The notes below the pieces were generated by a model. It had not been told where the DNA came from. It did no database searches and saw only the letters and a list, made by a program, of their open reading frames with translations. A stretch of DNA of 64,000 nucleotides from Terriglobales bacterium (lineage in GTDB: Bacteria; Acidobacteriota; Terriglobia; Terriglobales; Acidobacteriaceae): assembly GCA_035651995.1 (NCBI GenBank), contig DASRER010000022.1:1-64000 (forward strand). The letters run 5' to 3'. Position numbers and translations under genes: made by a program. This document shows positions 17,546 through 25,958 of this stretch, one piece after another. Each line of letters starts with the position of its first letter. The first letter of the stretch is position 1.

Positions 17546-20500
17546 CTAGAAGATGATCTTCATGGCGAACTGCAGCTGGCGCGCCGACCCTGCGTCGCCG
17601 CCGGGTCCGCGCGTGGCGCGAATCACGCCAAACGTAGTGCTGTTGAGCTGCGCTGCCGTGCCCGGGTTGGCGAAGTTCGGGTGGTTGAACACGTCGAAGG
17701 CCTCAAATCGGAATTCGTGGCTGATGCGCTCGGTAATCTTCGTCGTCTTGGCGAGCGCCAAATCCACGTTCTTGAAATCCGGTCCAGGGATCGAGTTCCG
17801 GCCAATGTTGCCGTAGTGGTAGACGTTCAAGCCGCCCTGCACCACGATCGGCAGCGTAAACGGCTGGCTGCCGGTGCAGCTTGCCGGGCTGGTGGGATCG
17901 CAGAGCAAAGTGGTCGCCGGCGCGAACCATTGCACGTTTCCCGCCTGCGAGCCGGTGGTGATGATGGTTTTGCCCACCGACGGCATCGCGCCGGTCTGGT
18001 CAACTCGGATTCCGCCGCTCGTGAAGCCGCCCGGCGTCAGACCTGTCGCCGGGTTCCCGGCGGTGATGTTCAGCGGGTTTCCGCTTTGCAGCGTGACCAC
18101 GCCGCTCACGCGCCATCCCTTGACCAGGCGGTTGCTGTTGAACGGCAGTGTGTAGAGCCCGCTCAGGGTGAAGTGGTGCCGCGCATCGAAGTCCGAAGGC
18201 CCGTAGTCGAGGAAGGGACGCGTGCTGTCGGCCACGATGAGGCCGGCGCGCGACGTCTCATCCAGCGATTTCGACCAGGTGTAGTTGCCGGAGAACTCCA
18301 GCCCGTGCGACAGCCGCTTGTTGGCGGTGATCCACAGGGCGTTGTAGTTCGACGTGCCGATGCTGGCGCGGGTGTTGATCGAACCCAGCAGGCTGTTGGC
18401 AGCAATGGGGCTGTCGGCTGCAAGCCGCACGAACGGCCGCACGTAGTTGCCAGGCGCCTTGGTTGGGTCCTGGATCTGCTGGTTAAGGTTAACGACCGTA
18501 TCCAGGTGCGTTCCCTTGTTCCCGAAGTAGCCGATCATCACCCCCAGGGTGGGAGTGATCTGCTGCTGCAGGTTCAGGTTGTAGGACTGGATGTAATCGT
18601 TCTTGTAGTTCGGATCGACATTGCCCAGCGTCAGACCGCCGCCCGCCGCGTCAGCCAGGAGCGTGCCAAAAGTGGTCTTCGGCTTGGCGGTCGTGGGCGT
18701 GAACGACACCGGGTTGGCGAACGGGAAGTTGCCGCTGAAGACGAAGGGCCCGGGCAACGGCATGTCGTACAGGATCGCGTAGCCGCTGCGCAGCACGGTC
18801 TTGCCGTTGTGGAACAGGTCCCAGGCAAAGCCCAGGCGCGGCTGGAAGAGTTTGTTGTTCTGGTTGTAGGCGTTGTCGCGGCCGTTGGTGCCTACCTGCA
18901 CCAGCCAGTCCTTGGCTGGAACAAACAACGAGGACCGGTTCTGCGCCTCGGTCGGCGTGCCGTTCCACTCCCAGCGCAGGCCGTACTCGAGCGTCAGGTA
19001 CGGGCGGATCTTGAAGCTGTCGAGGGCGAACAAGCCCAGCGCGGTTGCATAGACGCGGGCCGGGCGATTGCCCGTTGTGATGGTGAACGCATTCGGCGCC
19101 GCATTGATGAAGTCGGTGACGTTGGCGAAGCCCAGCGTACCGGGGCTTGAGGTGAAGGCGTTGCCGTTGAAGCGCCGCAGTTCACCGCCAAACTTCAATG
19201 AATGACGGCCGCGGACATGGCTGACCGTGTCGGCCAGCACGGCGGTGTAGTCGCCGCGTCCCTGCGGGAAATTGTTGATGCCGCCGAACTGAAGGCCGAG
19301 ACCGCTGACGGTGATCTGCGGCGCGCCGACCGGGCCCGAAACGCCATTGTTGATACCCAGCTGGGACGGATCCAGGTCGTTTTCAGGCTGGAACGTGATG
19401 AAGATGCGGTTGAAGCCGAAACGGAAGTCGTTCACCGTGTTTGCGGTGAAAACGTGCGTCTCGTTGAAGGTCCCAATCTGGCGGCGTGCCCGGCGATGGT
19501 CCCCGGCTCCCGGCACCGTGCCGCCCTGCAGCGTCGGCTCTCCGCGGAAGTCGCGCTGGATGGCGTAGTAGCCGTGCAGGCGGTCGTTCTGGCCAATGTT
19601 GTGGCTCACGTCGCCGGTCCACTGGTCAATGTTGACCGGCGCCACCAGCGACCCCAGGAACTTTGAGCCGGTCGAATCGTTGGCCACAGGAATCAGCGGC
19701 AGCAGCTTCTGCATCGTGGCATTGTTGTTGGCTACGATCTGCTGCCGCTGCGCCGCCGTCAGCACGTTCGATGAAACCGTGATTCCCTGGCGCTGGCGCA
19801 GGCCCTCGTAGCTGAAGAAGAAGAACGTGTGGTCTTTCCAGACCGGCCCGCCCAACGCGCCGCCGAAGTTGTTCCGTTTGAAGGTGGACTGATCGGTGCC
19901 GCTCTTGTTGAAGAAGTTGCGCGCGTCCAGATCGTGGTTACGGAGGAACTCGAACGCCTCGCCGTGCCACACGTTGCTGCCCGAGCGCGTGGCCACCATC
20001 ATCTGCGAACCGGAGTTGCGTCCGAATTCAGCGCTGTTGGTCGAGTTGTCCATCTTGAACTCGGCCACCGTGTTGATCGACGGCTGGAACGTCACCTGGC
20101 CGTTCGCCATGTCGTTCAGGTTGATGCCGTTGATCATGAAATTCGTGGTGTCTTCACGCCCGCCGGCGGTGTTCACCCCGAACGATCCCTGCCCCCGCAA
20201 CGGCGCCGTGAGGAAGCCGTTGACCGGGGGTACCACCGTGCCGGCCACCAGGCCGGTCAGCTCCACGATGTGCCGGCCATTGAGCGGAATCTGTTGCACC
20301 GTGTTGCCGTCCACAACCTGCCCGACCGTGATGGTGGTGGTGTCCACCACCGGCGCCTCGGCGTTGATGGTGACCGATTGCTCCAGCGTCGCAGGTTTCA
20401 CGGTGAAGTCCTGCGAGACAATGCGGCCGACTTCCAGCACCAGGCCGGTAATCGTCTGCTTGCCCATCCCTCGCGCTTCGACTTCCACGCGGTAGGTGCC

Positions 20501-20731
20501 GATGGGCAGCGAAGGCAGCGAATAGAAGCCGCTGCTGTCGGTTTCGGTTGTGCGCTCAACGTTCGTGCCGACGTTGATCGCCTTTACTCTGGCGCCGGGA
20601 AGTACCGCGCCGCTTTGGTCCGACACCGTACCCTGCAACCTGGCGGTTGACTGCGCCAGTGCCAGAGAACTCAGCAACGCGACCGCCAGCAACGCGGCCA
20701 TCCGCCGGGCCAGGCTCAGTTGTCCGTTCAT
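17546..20731 (-). CDS. Oar-like TonB-dependent outer-membrane receptor with carboxypeptidase-regulatory domain
   Basis: 1061 residues from ATG 20731, which has an excellent ribosome-binding site (GGGAGGAAGC). A signal peptide (ALLAVALLSSLALAQ) is followed by a CarboxypepD_reg-like beta domain (ARLQGTVSDQSGAVLPGA, about 30-115), a plug domain (about 120-250) and a long beta-barrel ending in a C-terminal Phe. In-barrel signatures include RSGSNVWHGEAFEF and FSGNYTWSKSLDE, common in acidobacterial Oar-like receptors. They are thought to import oligosaccharides, peptides or siderophores; the substrate here cannot be told. Confidence 0.88.
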   Translation of the reverse strand: MNGQLSLARRMAALLAVALLSSLALAQSTARLQGTVSDQSGAVLPGARVKAINVGTNVERTTETDSSGFYSLPSLPIGTYRVEVEARGMGKQTITGLVLEVGRIVSQDFTVKPATLEQSVTINAEAPVVDTTTITVGQVVDGNTVQQIPLNGRHIVELTGLVAGTVVPPVNGFLTAPLRGQGSFGVNTAGGREDTTNFMINGINLNDMANGQVTFQPSINTVAEFKMDNSTNSAEFGRNSGSQMMVATRSGSNVWHGEAFEFLRNHDLDARNFFNKSGTDQSTFKRNNFGGALGGPVWKDHTFFFFSYEGLRQRQGITVSSNVLTAAQRQQIVANNNATMQKLLPLIPVANDSTGSKFLGSLVAPVNIDQWTGDVSHNIGQNDRLHGYYAIQRDFRGEPTLQGGTVPGAGDHRRARRQIGTFNETHVFTANTVNDFRFGFNRIFITFQPENDLDPSQLGINNGVSGPVGAPQITVSGLGLQFGGINNFPQGRGDYTAVLADTVSHVRGRHSLKFGGELRRFNGNAFTSSPGTLGFANVTDFINAAPNAFTITTGNRPARVYATALGLFALDSFKIRPYLTLEYGLRWEWNGTPTEAQNRSSLFVPAKDWLVQVGTNGRDNAYNQNNKLFQPRLGFAWDLFHNGKTVLRSGYAILYDMPLPGPFVFSGNFPFANPVSFTPTTAKPKTTFGTLLADAAGGGLTLGNVDPNYKNDYIQSYNLNLQQQITPTLGVMIGYFGNKGTHLDTVVNLNQQIQDPTKAPGNYVRPFVRLAADSPIAANSLLGSINTRASIGTSNYNALWITANKRLSHGLEFSGNYTWSKSLDETSRAGLIVADSTRPFLDYGPSDFDARHHFTLSGLYTLPFNSNRLVKGWRVSGVVTLQSGNPLNITAGNPATGLTPGGFTSGGIRVDQTGAMPSVGKTIITTGSQAGNVQWFAPATTLLCDPTSPASCTGSQPFTLPIVVQGGLNVYHYGNIGRNSIPGPDFKNVDLALAKTTKITERISHEFRFEAFDVFNHPNFANPGTAAQLNSTTFGVIRATRGPGGDAGSARQLQFAMKIIF

Positions 20732-21040
20732 GCTTCCTCCCCTACCATTTACCAATCAGTAATGGGCGCCGCCTGCTGTTCCCTCTGAGGGAACAGCGTG
20801 CTCTCCCGATAGCGGTTTTACTGCAAAAAATGAATTTGCAGTTTCGCGGCCAAAAGACCTGGATGGCTATCCGATTGTGAATGCGCAGCTTGCATCGCGG
20901 AACGCACAGGTGGGTACAGTTTTCGGGAGCAGCGGTTTCTGAATTTCAGAGGAATAATCCGTGAATCTGTAACGCGGGAAGCGAAAAGCCACGCCCGTAT
21001 CGCGCTCTGGAAAGCTTCTACTCCATTGACTGGAAAGTAG
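20732..21040. other. Upstream region of Oar-like gene with two perfect hairpins
   Basis: 309 bp. Two clean inverted repeats lie in the presumed 5' leader of the minus-strand receptor. One is CTGTTCCCT-CTG-AGGGAACAG (20776-20796, one more G-C pair outside). The other is CTGCAAA-N7-TTTGCAG (20821-20841, plus a flanking A-T pair). They could be protein-binding operators or RNA hairpins. Nothing else is recognised. Confidence 0.5.
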
Positions 21041-21823
21041 TTAGCGCAGAAGTGCCAAAATGCGCACCGGACCGCCGGAACCGCCCTCCAGCTTGGCCGG
21101 TCCGACTAGCACAATAGCGCCGGATTCCGGCACGCGATCGAGATCAGCGACATTTTCTAAGTGGTAAACGCTGCGGGACGACGTGTAGTGGTGGACGGGG
21201 TAGTCCCTGGATGGCCCGTAGTCCACGCTGAGGGTGTCGATGCCGAGCGCGACGACGCCGCGCGCGTCCACCAGGAAGCGCGCCGTGTCTTCGGCGAAGC
21301 CGGGAAAGTGGAGCGTGCCGCGCGCGTCGGGGTTGCGGTATGCGGCGGGCGTGTTCCACTTTTCCGACCACCCGGTGCGCGCCATCACGATCGCGCCCGG
21401 CGGAATGGCGCCGTTGGCCTTCTCCCAAATGGAGACATCATCGAGCGAGACCTGGTAGTCGGCATTCAGCCGCGCCTGCGCGCTCACGTCAATGACCACC
21501 AGTGGCCCGATGAGGCGGGCGGGCGGAATCTGGTCCACCGTCCAGCGGCCGGCGGCAAAGTGTGCCGGCGCATCGATGTGCGTGCCGAAGTGCTCGGGCA
21601 GGCAGATGTTCCGCAGGTAGTAACCGTCTCTTGCGATTTCTTTGACCGTGGTCGCCTTGTAGCCGGATTCCACCTCATAGCTGGGCGTTTTGTCGCCGAA
21701 GGAGTGGGTGAGGTCAACCACGCTGGCGAATTCGGGAGCCTTGGGCGCCGCGGCGCGGCGTTGCGCAAAGAGCAATAGGGCCGCGATCAGGGCGCAGGCC
21801 AGGATGAAAGTCTTCAACCGCAT
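21041..21823 (-). CDS. Cyclase-family (kynurenine-formamidase-like) metal hydrolase, exported or anchored
   Basis: 260 residues. An N-terminal hydrophobic segment (FILACALIAALLLFAQ) acts as a signal peptide or anchor. The family motif HFGTHIDAPAHF is present; it corresponds to the H-x-G-T-H-x-D-x-P-x-H metal site. Later motifs GIDTLSVDYG and the C-terminal IVLVGPAKLEGGSGGPVR are typical of this superfamily. Members hydrolyse N-formylkynurenine or cyclic amides or lactones, and the sequence does not decide which. A periplasmic location is unusual for a kynurenine-pathway enzyme, so a different substrate is likely. Confidence 0.82.
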   Translation of the reverse strand: MRLKTFILACALIAALLLFAQRRAAAPKAPEFASVVDLTHSFGDKTPSYEVESGYKATTVKEIARDGYYLRNICLPEHFGTHIDAPAHFAAGRWTVDQIPPARLIGPLVVIDVSAQARLNADYQVSLDDVSIWEKANGAIPPGAIVMARTGWSEKWNTPAAYRNPDARGTLHFPGFAEDTARFLVDARGVVALGIDTLSVDYGPSRDYPVHHYTSSRSVYHLENVADLDRVPESGAIVLVGPAKLEGGSGGPVRILALLR

Positions 21824-22021
21824 ATTACAGCAGACGATTCAAAAACCCGCGGGTTGCAGGGAATGTTGCAAACAATATAACCCGATTTTCGCCGGCGCGT
21901 TGTGGACGAGGGAGGAGCAGGTAACGGCTCCTCAAGAAAGTTGGATGCGATGTGATCGGGAGCGGGTCGCTTCTGCGGAATCCACACTTCAAGTCGACGC
22001 CCTCGGCGCGCGCCGCCGTTA

Positions 22022-22159
22022 CCCCGCGTTCGCGCCGCAGAGAACGCGGCGCCAACGCGGGGCACCCTCGCTACTGCTTGTAGCCTGCCTGCTGGCCGCG
22101 TAAGTGGTGAAGCCGACCGGCAGCGCCAACGCGGGGCACCCTCGCTACTGCTTGTAGCC
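22022..22159. repeat. Long hairpin and 37-bp direct repeat spanning a stop codon
   Basis: CCCCGCGTTCGCGCCGC (22022-22038) pairs with 22046-22062 at 16 of 17 positions across a 7-nt loop. The 37 bp at 22049-22085 recur identically at 22123-22159, 74 bp away. The second copy contains the last codons and stop of the D-aminoacylase-like gene, so the first copy is a duplicated gene end. The rest of 21824-22144 holds no credible gene. Confidence 0.8.
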
Positions 22160-23818
22160 CGGGCCGCGAAGGCCGCGGCCGCCCTGCTGCCCGGTCAGCT
22201 TTCCGTGCTCCAGCGAGAGCACGCCGTTGACGAAGACATACTCGATGCCGGTTGACGGCCGGTTGGGGTCCTCGAACGTGGCCACGTCGATGACCTTCTG
22301 CGGATCGAAGATGGTGATGTCGGCGAAGTAATCGGGCCGCAGCAGGCCGCGGCGGTCGAGCTTCACTTTTTGCGCCGCCAGCGACGTGAACTTGCGGATC
22401 GCTTCCTCGAGCCCCAGCATTTTTTCCTCGCGCACGTATTTGCCGAGAATGCGCGCGAAGCTGCCGTAGGCGCGCGGATGCGACTTGGACTCGCCGAGTG
22501 GCCCGTCGGGAGCAATGGCGCCGTAGTCGGTGCCGACGCTGACCCACGGCTGCTTCATCGCCAGACGGACGTCGGGTTCGCTCATGCTGAAGTAGACGGC
22601 GCCGGTGTTGTCGTGGTCGGCGATGACGATGTCCATCAACGTGTCGAGCGGATCTTTGTTTTCCAGGCGGGCGATCTCGGAAATTTTCTTGCCTTCGTAC
22701 TTCTTCAGGTCCGGATTCAGCACGCTGACCACCAGCACACCCTCAGGCCCGCCCACGCCGCGCCACATGTTTTCAGTGGAATCGCTCGCCGCCACGGTCA
22801 GTCGCTTGCGGATCTCGGCGCGCTGGGCGGGGTCTTTGAGGCGGGCGAGGAAGGCGTCGGTGCCGCCGGCGTGATACGACGCAGGAATGCTTGCGCCGAG
22901 CGATGTGGCCGAGGCGACGTAGGGATACTGGTCGGCAGTAACGTCGAGCCCGCGCTGCCGCGCCTGTTCGATGGCTTCGAGCACCTGCGGCATGCGTCCC
23001 CAGTTCCGCTGTCCGGAAACTTTCAGGTGGAAGATCTCCACCGGAATCTTCGCTTCGTCGGCGATGCGGAACGCCTCGGCGAGCGCGGTCATCTCAACGT
23101 CGCCCTCGTGGCGTATGTGGCTGGCGTAGATGCCGCCGTACTGCGCGGCAACTTTCGCCAGCGCGATGAGTTCGTCGGTCTTGGCATACGCGCCAGGCGC
23201 ATAAATGAGCGCCGTGGAGAGACCCATGGCGCCCTGGCGCATGGCGTCGGCCACGAGCGACTGCATACGGGCGAGCTCGTCGGCCGTGGGCGCGCGATTG
23301 GCGCGTCCCATCACGTAGGCGCGCACCTGCGCCGCGCCGACGTACGTTCCCAGGTTGATGCCGGGCTTTTCTTTTTCGAGGCGGCGGAAGTATTCGTCGA
23401 GGCTCCGCCAGTCGGCGTTCAGCTTGAAGTGTTCGAGGAAATCCTTCTGGTCTTTGATGAGCGCGTCGTTCAGCGGCGCGATCGAGTCGCCTTCGCCGGT
23501 GATCTCGGTCGTAATGCCCTGCGTGAGCTTGCTCACGGCGCGGTGGTCAATGAGCAGGTTGGCCTCCGACTGGCCGAGCATGTCAATGAAGCCCGGCGCG
23601 ACGATGAGGCCGCGCGCCTCGATAACGCGCGGCGCGGTTGCGCCCTCAGGCGCGCGGCCGACGAAGGCGACCTTGTCGCCGCGGATGCCGACGTCGCCGT
23701 AGAACCATGGGTTGCCGGTGCCGTCTACGATGCGACCGTTGCGGATAAGGACGTCGTACTGTTGCGCGAAGACGGCGGTACCGAGAAGGAAGACTGCGGG
23801 AATGAGTCGCTTGATCAC
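22145..23818 (-). CDS. D-aminoacylase-like amidohydrolase with altered metal site, secreted
   Basis: 557 residues from GTG 23818, giving a signal peptide (LIPAVFLLGTAVFAQQ). The fold is that of N-acyl-D-amino-acid deacylase: YDVLIRNGRIVDGTG, VIEARGLIVAPGFID, YASHIRHEGD, EIFHLKVSG, GTDYGAIAPDGP and the C-terminal FADITIFDP. Classical members have H-x-H after GFID and a metal-bridging Cys in a G-N-C motif. Here GFID is followed by MLGQSE (about 76-85) and the Cys position reads GEGDS (about 108-112). The later His residues are kept. It may be an acidobacterial subfamily with one or no metal, or another substrate. Alternative Met 23866 would spoil the signal peptide. Confidence 0.78.
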   Translation of the reverse strand: MIKRLIPAVFLLGTAVFAQQYDVLIRNGRIVDGTGNPWFYGDVGIRGDKVAFVGRAPEGATAPRVIEARGLIVAPGFIDMLGQSEANLLIDHRAVSKLTQGITTEITGEGDSIAPLNDALIKDQKDFLEHFKLNADWRSLDEYFRRLEKEKPGINLGTYVGAAQVRAYVMGRANRAPTADELARMQSLVADAMRQGAMGLSTALIYAPGAYAKTDELIALAKVAAQYGGIYASHIRHEGDVEMTALAEAFRIADEAKIPVEIFHLKVSGQRNWGRMPQVLEAIEQARQRGLDVTADQYPYVASATSLGASIPASYHAGGTDAFLARLKDPAQRAEIRKRLTVAASDSTENMWRGVGGPEGVLVVSVLNPDLKKYEGKKISEIARLENKDPLDTLMDIVIADHDNTGAVYFSMSEPDVRLAMKQPWVSVGTDYGAIAPDGPLGESKSHPRAYGSFARILGKYVREEKMLGLEEAIRKFTSLAAQKVKLDRRGLLRPDYFADITIFDPQKVIDVATFEDPNRPSTGIEYVFVNGVLSLEHGKLTGQQGGRGLRGPGYKQ

Positions 23819-23906
23819 AGGTCGGTTCCTCGAAGTCGAGCGGGAAAGTGTAATCCGCGCGGGCAAGGAGCGCGAGGGGGACCCGGTGAGAGACTTGAGG
23901 TCGAAG

Positions 23907-24749
23907 CTACGGCGCCCACAGAGTTGCGGTGACCGCGATCCCTGCGGCGAAGGCGGTGCTGAGCGTGTTCACGGCGTTGTTGTTCAGCCAGCGGCGTCGC
24001 TCGAGCGTGGCGCCGAGGAGGCTGTCGAACAGCATGCCCAAAACGCCGGCGATGGCCGCATAAGCTGCGACACGCGCGCTCATCAATGCCGCCGCCAGGG
24101 CGACGCCGGCAACGCCGGCCGCCGCCGCAATTCCCGCCACCGTTCCCGGCAGGCTTACGGCGCCGTCGGTTCCGGCGGGCACGACGGCGAATGTGGGCAG
24201 CAGCCGCGCGCGGTCGGCGGCTGCCTGGCCGACTTCACTGGACGCCGTGTCGGCGGCGGCTTCGGCGAGCGCGGCGACGCCGGCAATCACGCCCAGAACT
24301 CCACCGAACGCCACCGCTATGGCCGCCACGCCGACGTTGGCGGCCACCTGCGCTGCCGAGCGGCCGCGTCGCGCCTCGGCCAGGCCGGCGGCCGCCTTGC
24401 GCGCGGCGCCGAAGCGCGTAGCCAGCCAGGTGAGGCCGAACACCGAAATCAGGGCCAGAAAGGCGCCCGATCCGGCGGACTGCCACAAAACCAGTGCAAA
24501 TGCCCAACCAGCTATAGCGCCTCCCGGTGTGACACCCCTAAGGAATGTGGCAGCACCTGCGAATGCAACCGTCGCCGGAATGGCGAAGAGAGACCGGCGT
24601 CGTACAATGTCGCACGCTGCCTCACTTGTGGTGCACTCGTGCGCCACAAAGGCGGCGACAACAGCGAGCGCCAGCGCGACGGCAACCGCGTCTGCCGTTG
24701 CCGAAGTTGGCCGGCGATTCGTTGCCGAATGCTCAGTCGCGGGCGTCAC
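23907..24749 (-). CDS. DUF92 family integral membrane protein (VTE6-like)
   Basis: 280 residues with about seven hydrophobic segments rich in Ala. Family signatures are clear: ALAEAAADTASSEVG, GTDGAVSLPGTVAG and GMLFDSLLGATLERRRWLNNN. Plant and cyanobacterial relatives (VTE6) phosphorylate phytyl phosphate; the role in non-phototrophs is not established, though an isoprenoid phosphate kinase is plausible. It lies 88 bp upstream of the D-aminoacylase-like gene in the same direction. Confidence 0.83.
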   Translation of the reverse strand: MTPATEHSATNRRPTSATADAVAVALALAVVAAFVAHECTTSEAACDIVRRRSLFAIPATVAFAGAATFLRGVTPGGAIAGWAFALVLWQSAGSGAFLALISVFGLTWLATRFGAARKAAAGLAEARRGRSAAQVAANVGVAAIAVAFGGVLGVIAGVAALAEAAADTASSEVGQAAADRARLLPTFAVVPAGTDGAVSLPGTVAGIAAAAGVAGVALAAALMSARVAAYAAIAGVLGMLFDSLLGATLERRRWLNNNAVNTLSTAFAAGIAVTATLWAP

Positions 24750-24882
24750 AGAGGTGCGCTCCCAGTCTTCTATTTTGTGGCTGCCTGGCGCCGGATGCGG
24801 GGCATCCTAGCAAAAGAGGCGTAGCAGGAAAGTTTTCGCGGCGCGGGCCGAGTCTGTTGACGGAAGTCCGTAATTGCGCGCC

Positions 24883-24901
24883 GGCGGGCGAGACGCCCGC
24901 C
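24883..24901. repeat. Perfect 8-bp hairpin upstream of ku
   Basis: GGCGGGCG-AGA-CGCCCGCC, 28 bp before the ku start. No T-tract follows on either strand, so it is not a standard terminator. It may be a protein site or an RNA hairpin in the ku leader. Confidence 0.5.
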
Positions 24902-24928
24902 GCCAGATGAGCAAGGGGAGATGAACGC

Positions 24929-25780
24929 ATGCCATCGTCAGTTTGGACCGGTTACCTGACCTTCGGACTTATCTCGATGCCGGTGCGCCTGTTCAGCGGC
25001 GCGCGCGGCGCCCGCGTCTCTTTCCACATGCTGCATCGCGACGATCGCGCGCGGGTGAAGCAGCAGCTGGTGTGCTCGGAAGAGGACAAGCCGATCGACC
25101 GCAGCGAGGTGGTGAAGGGCTACGAGTACGCCAAGGGCGAGTACGTGGTGATCGAGCCGGACGAGATCAAGAAGATCGAGCCCAAGACCGCCAAGGCGAT
25201 GGAGATCCTGGAATTCGTGAAGGAAGAGGAGATTGATCCGGTTTACTTCGAGTCTTCGTATTACCTCATGCCCGAAGAAGCGGGACGGCGTCCGTATGCG
25301 CTGCTCTCCAAGGCGATGGAAGACACCGGCTATCTGGCCATCGCCAAGCTCACCATGCACAACCGCGAGTACACGGTGATCCTGCGCCCGCACAAGGGCG
25401 GGCTGATGCTGCACACCATGTACTACAAGGACGAGGTGAAGGAGGTCGAAGCGTTCGGGCGTCCGGACGTAGAGCTGAAAGACGCCGAGGTGAAGGTCGC
25501 CAACCAGCTCATCGAGGCGCTGGCGGGGCCGTTCGAGCCGGAAAAATATAAAGACACGTTTGAAGAGAACGTGAAGCAGCTCATCAAGGCGAAGCTCGAA
25601 GGGAAGGAAATGGCGCCCACGCCCAAGGTCCCGAAGCCCGCGCCGGTGGTGGACCTTATGTCGGCCCTGAAGCAGAGCCTGGAGCAGATGGAGAAGAAAG
25701 GTCCGCAGCGCGTTGCGGCGGCGCAGGCCGGTTCGGCCACGCACCATGTGCGGCGTCCGGCGAGCCGCAGGCGGGGTTAG
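24929..25780 (+). CDS. ku: Ku protein (non-homologous end joining)
   Basis: 283 residues. The bacterial Ku core is complete: VWTGYLTFGLISMPVRLFSG at the start, FHMLHRDDRARVKQQLVC, GYEYAKGEYVVIEPDEI, YLMPEEAGRRPYALL and the C-terminal core end FEPEKYKDTFEENVKQLI. A basic tail follows (HHVRRPASRRRG), often used in bacteria for DNA binding. Ku homodimers ring DNA ends and recruit LigD. No ligD is in this window. GGGGAG at 24915-24920 gives a ribosome-binding site. Confidence 0.95.
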   Translation: MPSSVWTGYLTFGLISMPVRLFSGARGARVSFHMLHRDDRARVKQQLVCSEEDKPIDRSEVVKGYEYAKGEYVVIEPDEIKKIEPKTAKAMEILEFVKEEEIDPVYFESSYYLMPEEAGRRPYALLSKAMEDTGYLAIAKLTMHNREYTVILRPHKGGLMLHTMYYKDEVKEVEAFGRPDVELKDAEVKVANQLIEALAGPFEPEKYKDTFEENVKQLIKAKLEGKEMAPTPKVPKPAPVVDLMSALKQSLEQMEKKGPQRVAAAQAGSATHHVRRPASRRRG

Positions 25781-25794
25781 CCTTTCAGCCTTAC

Positions 25795-25873
25795 ATCCCG
25801 AGCGAAGCGAGGGATCCCTGCTTAACCCGAGGGCACGTGGTGAGCGACTGGTCCCTCGCTGCTCTCGGGATTT
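25795..25873. repeat. Inverted repeat pair, CCCGAGCGAAGCGAGGGA family
   Basis: ATCCCGAGCGAAGCGAGGGA (25795-25814) and its near reverse complement at 25850-25873, about 35 bp apart, immediately after ku. Each arm is itself partly palindromic. It resembles a dispersed intergenic word seen in many soil bacteria. Confidence 0.65.
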
Positions 25874-25958
25874 CAGAGTGAGAGCAAGTCCCGCCCGATT
25901 CCGCGTTCTCCTCTTTGTTACAATTGATTTTCTTCACCTGAGCGGGAACACGAGCTAG

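Noticed and set aside
17681-19150. A 489-residue open frame antisense to the Oar-like receptor
   Set aside because: Low-complexity V, R, G and Q composition, no start signal, and the opposite strand has a complete receptor.
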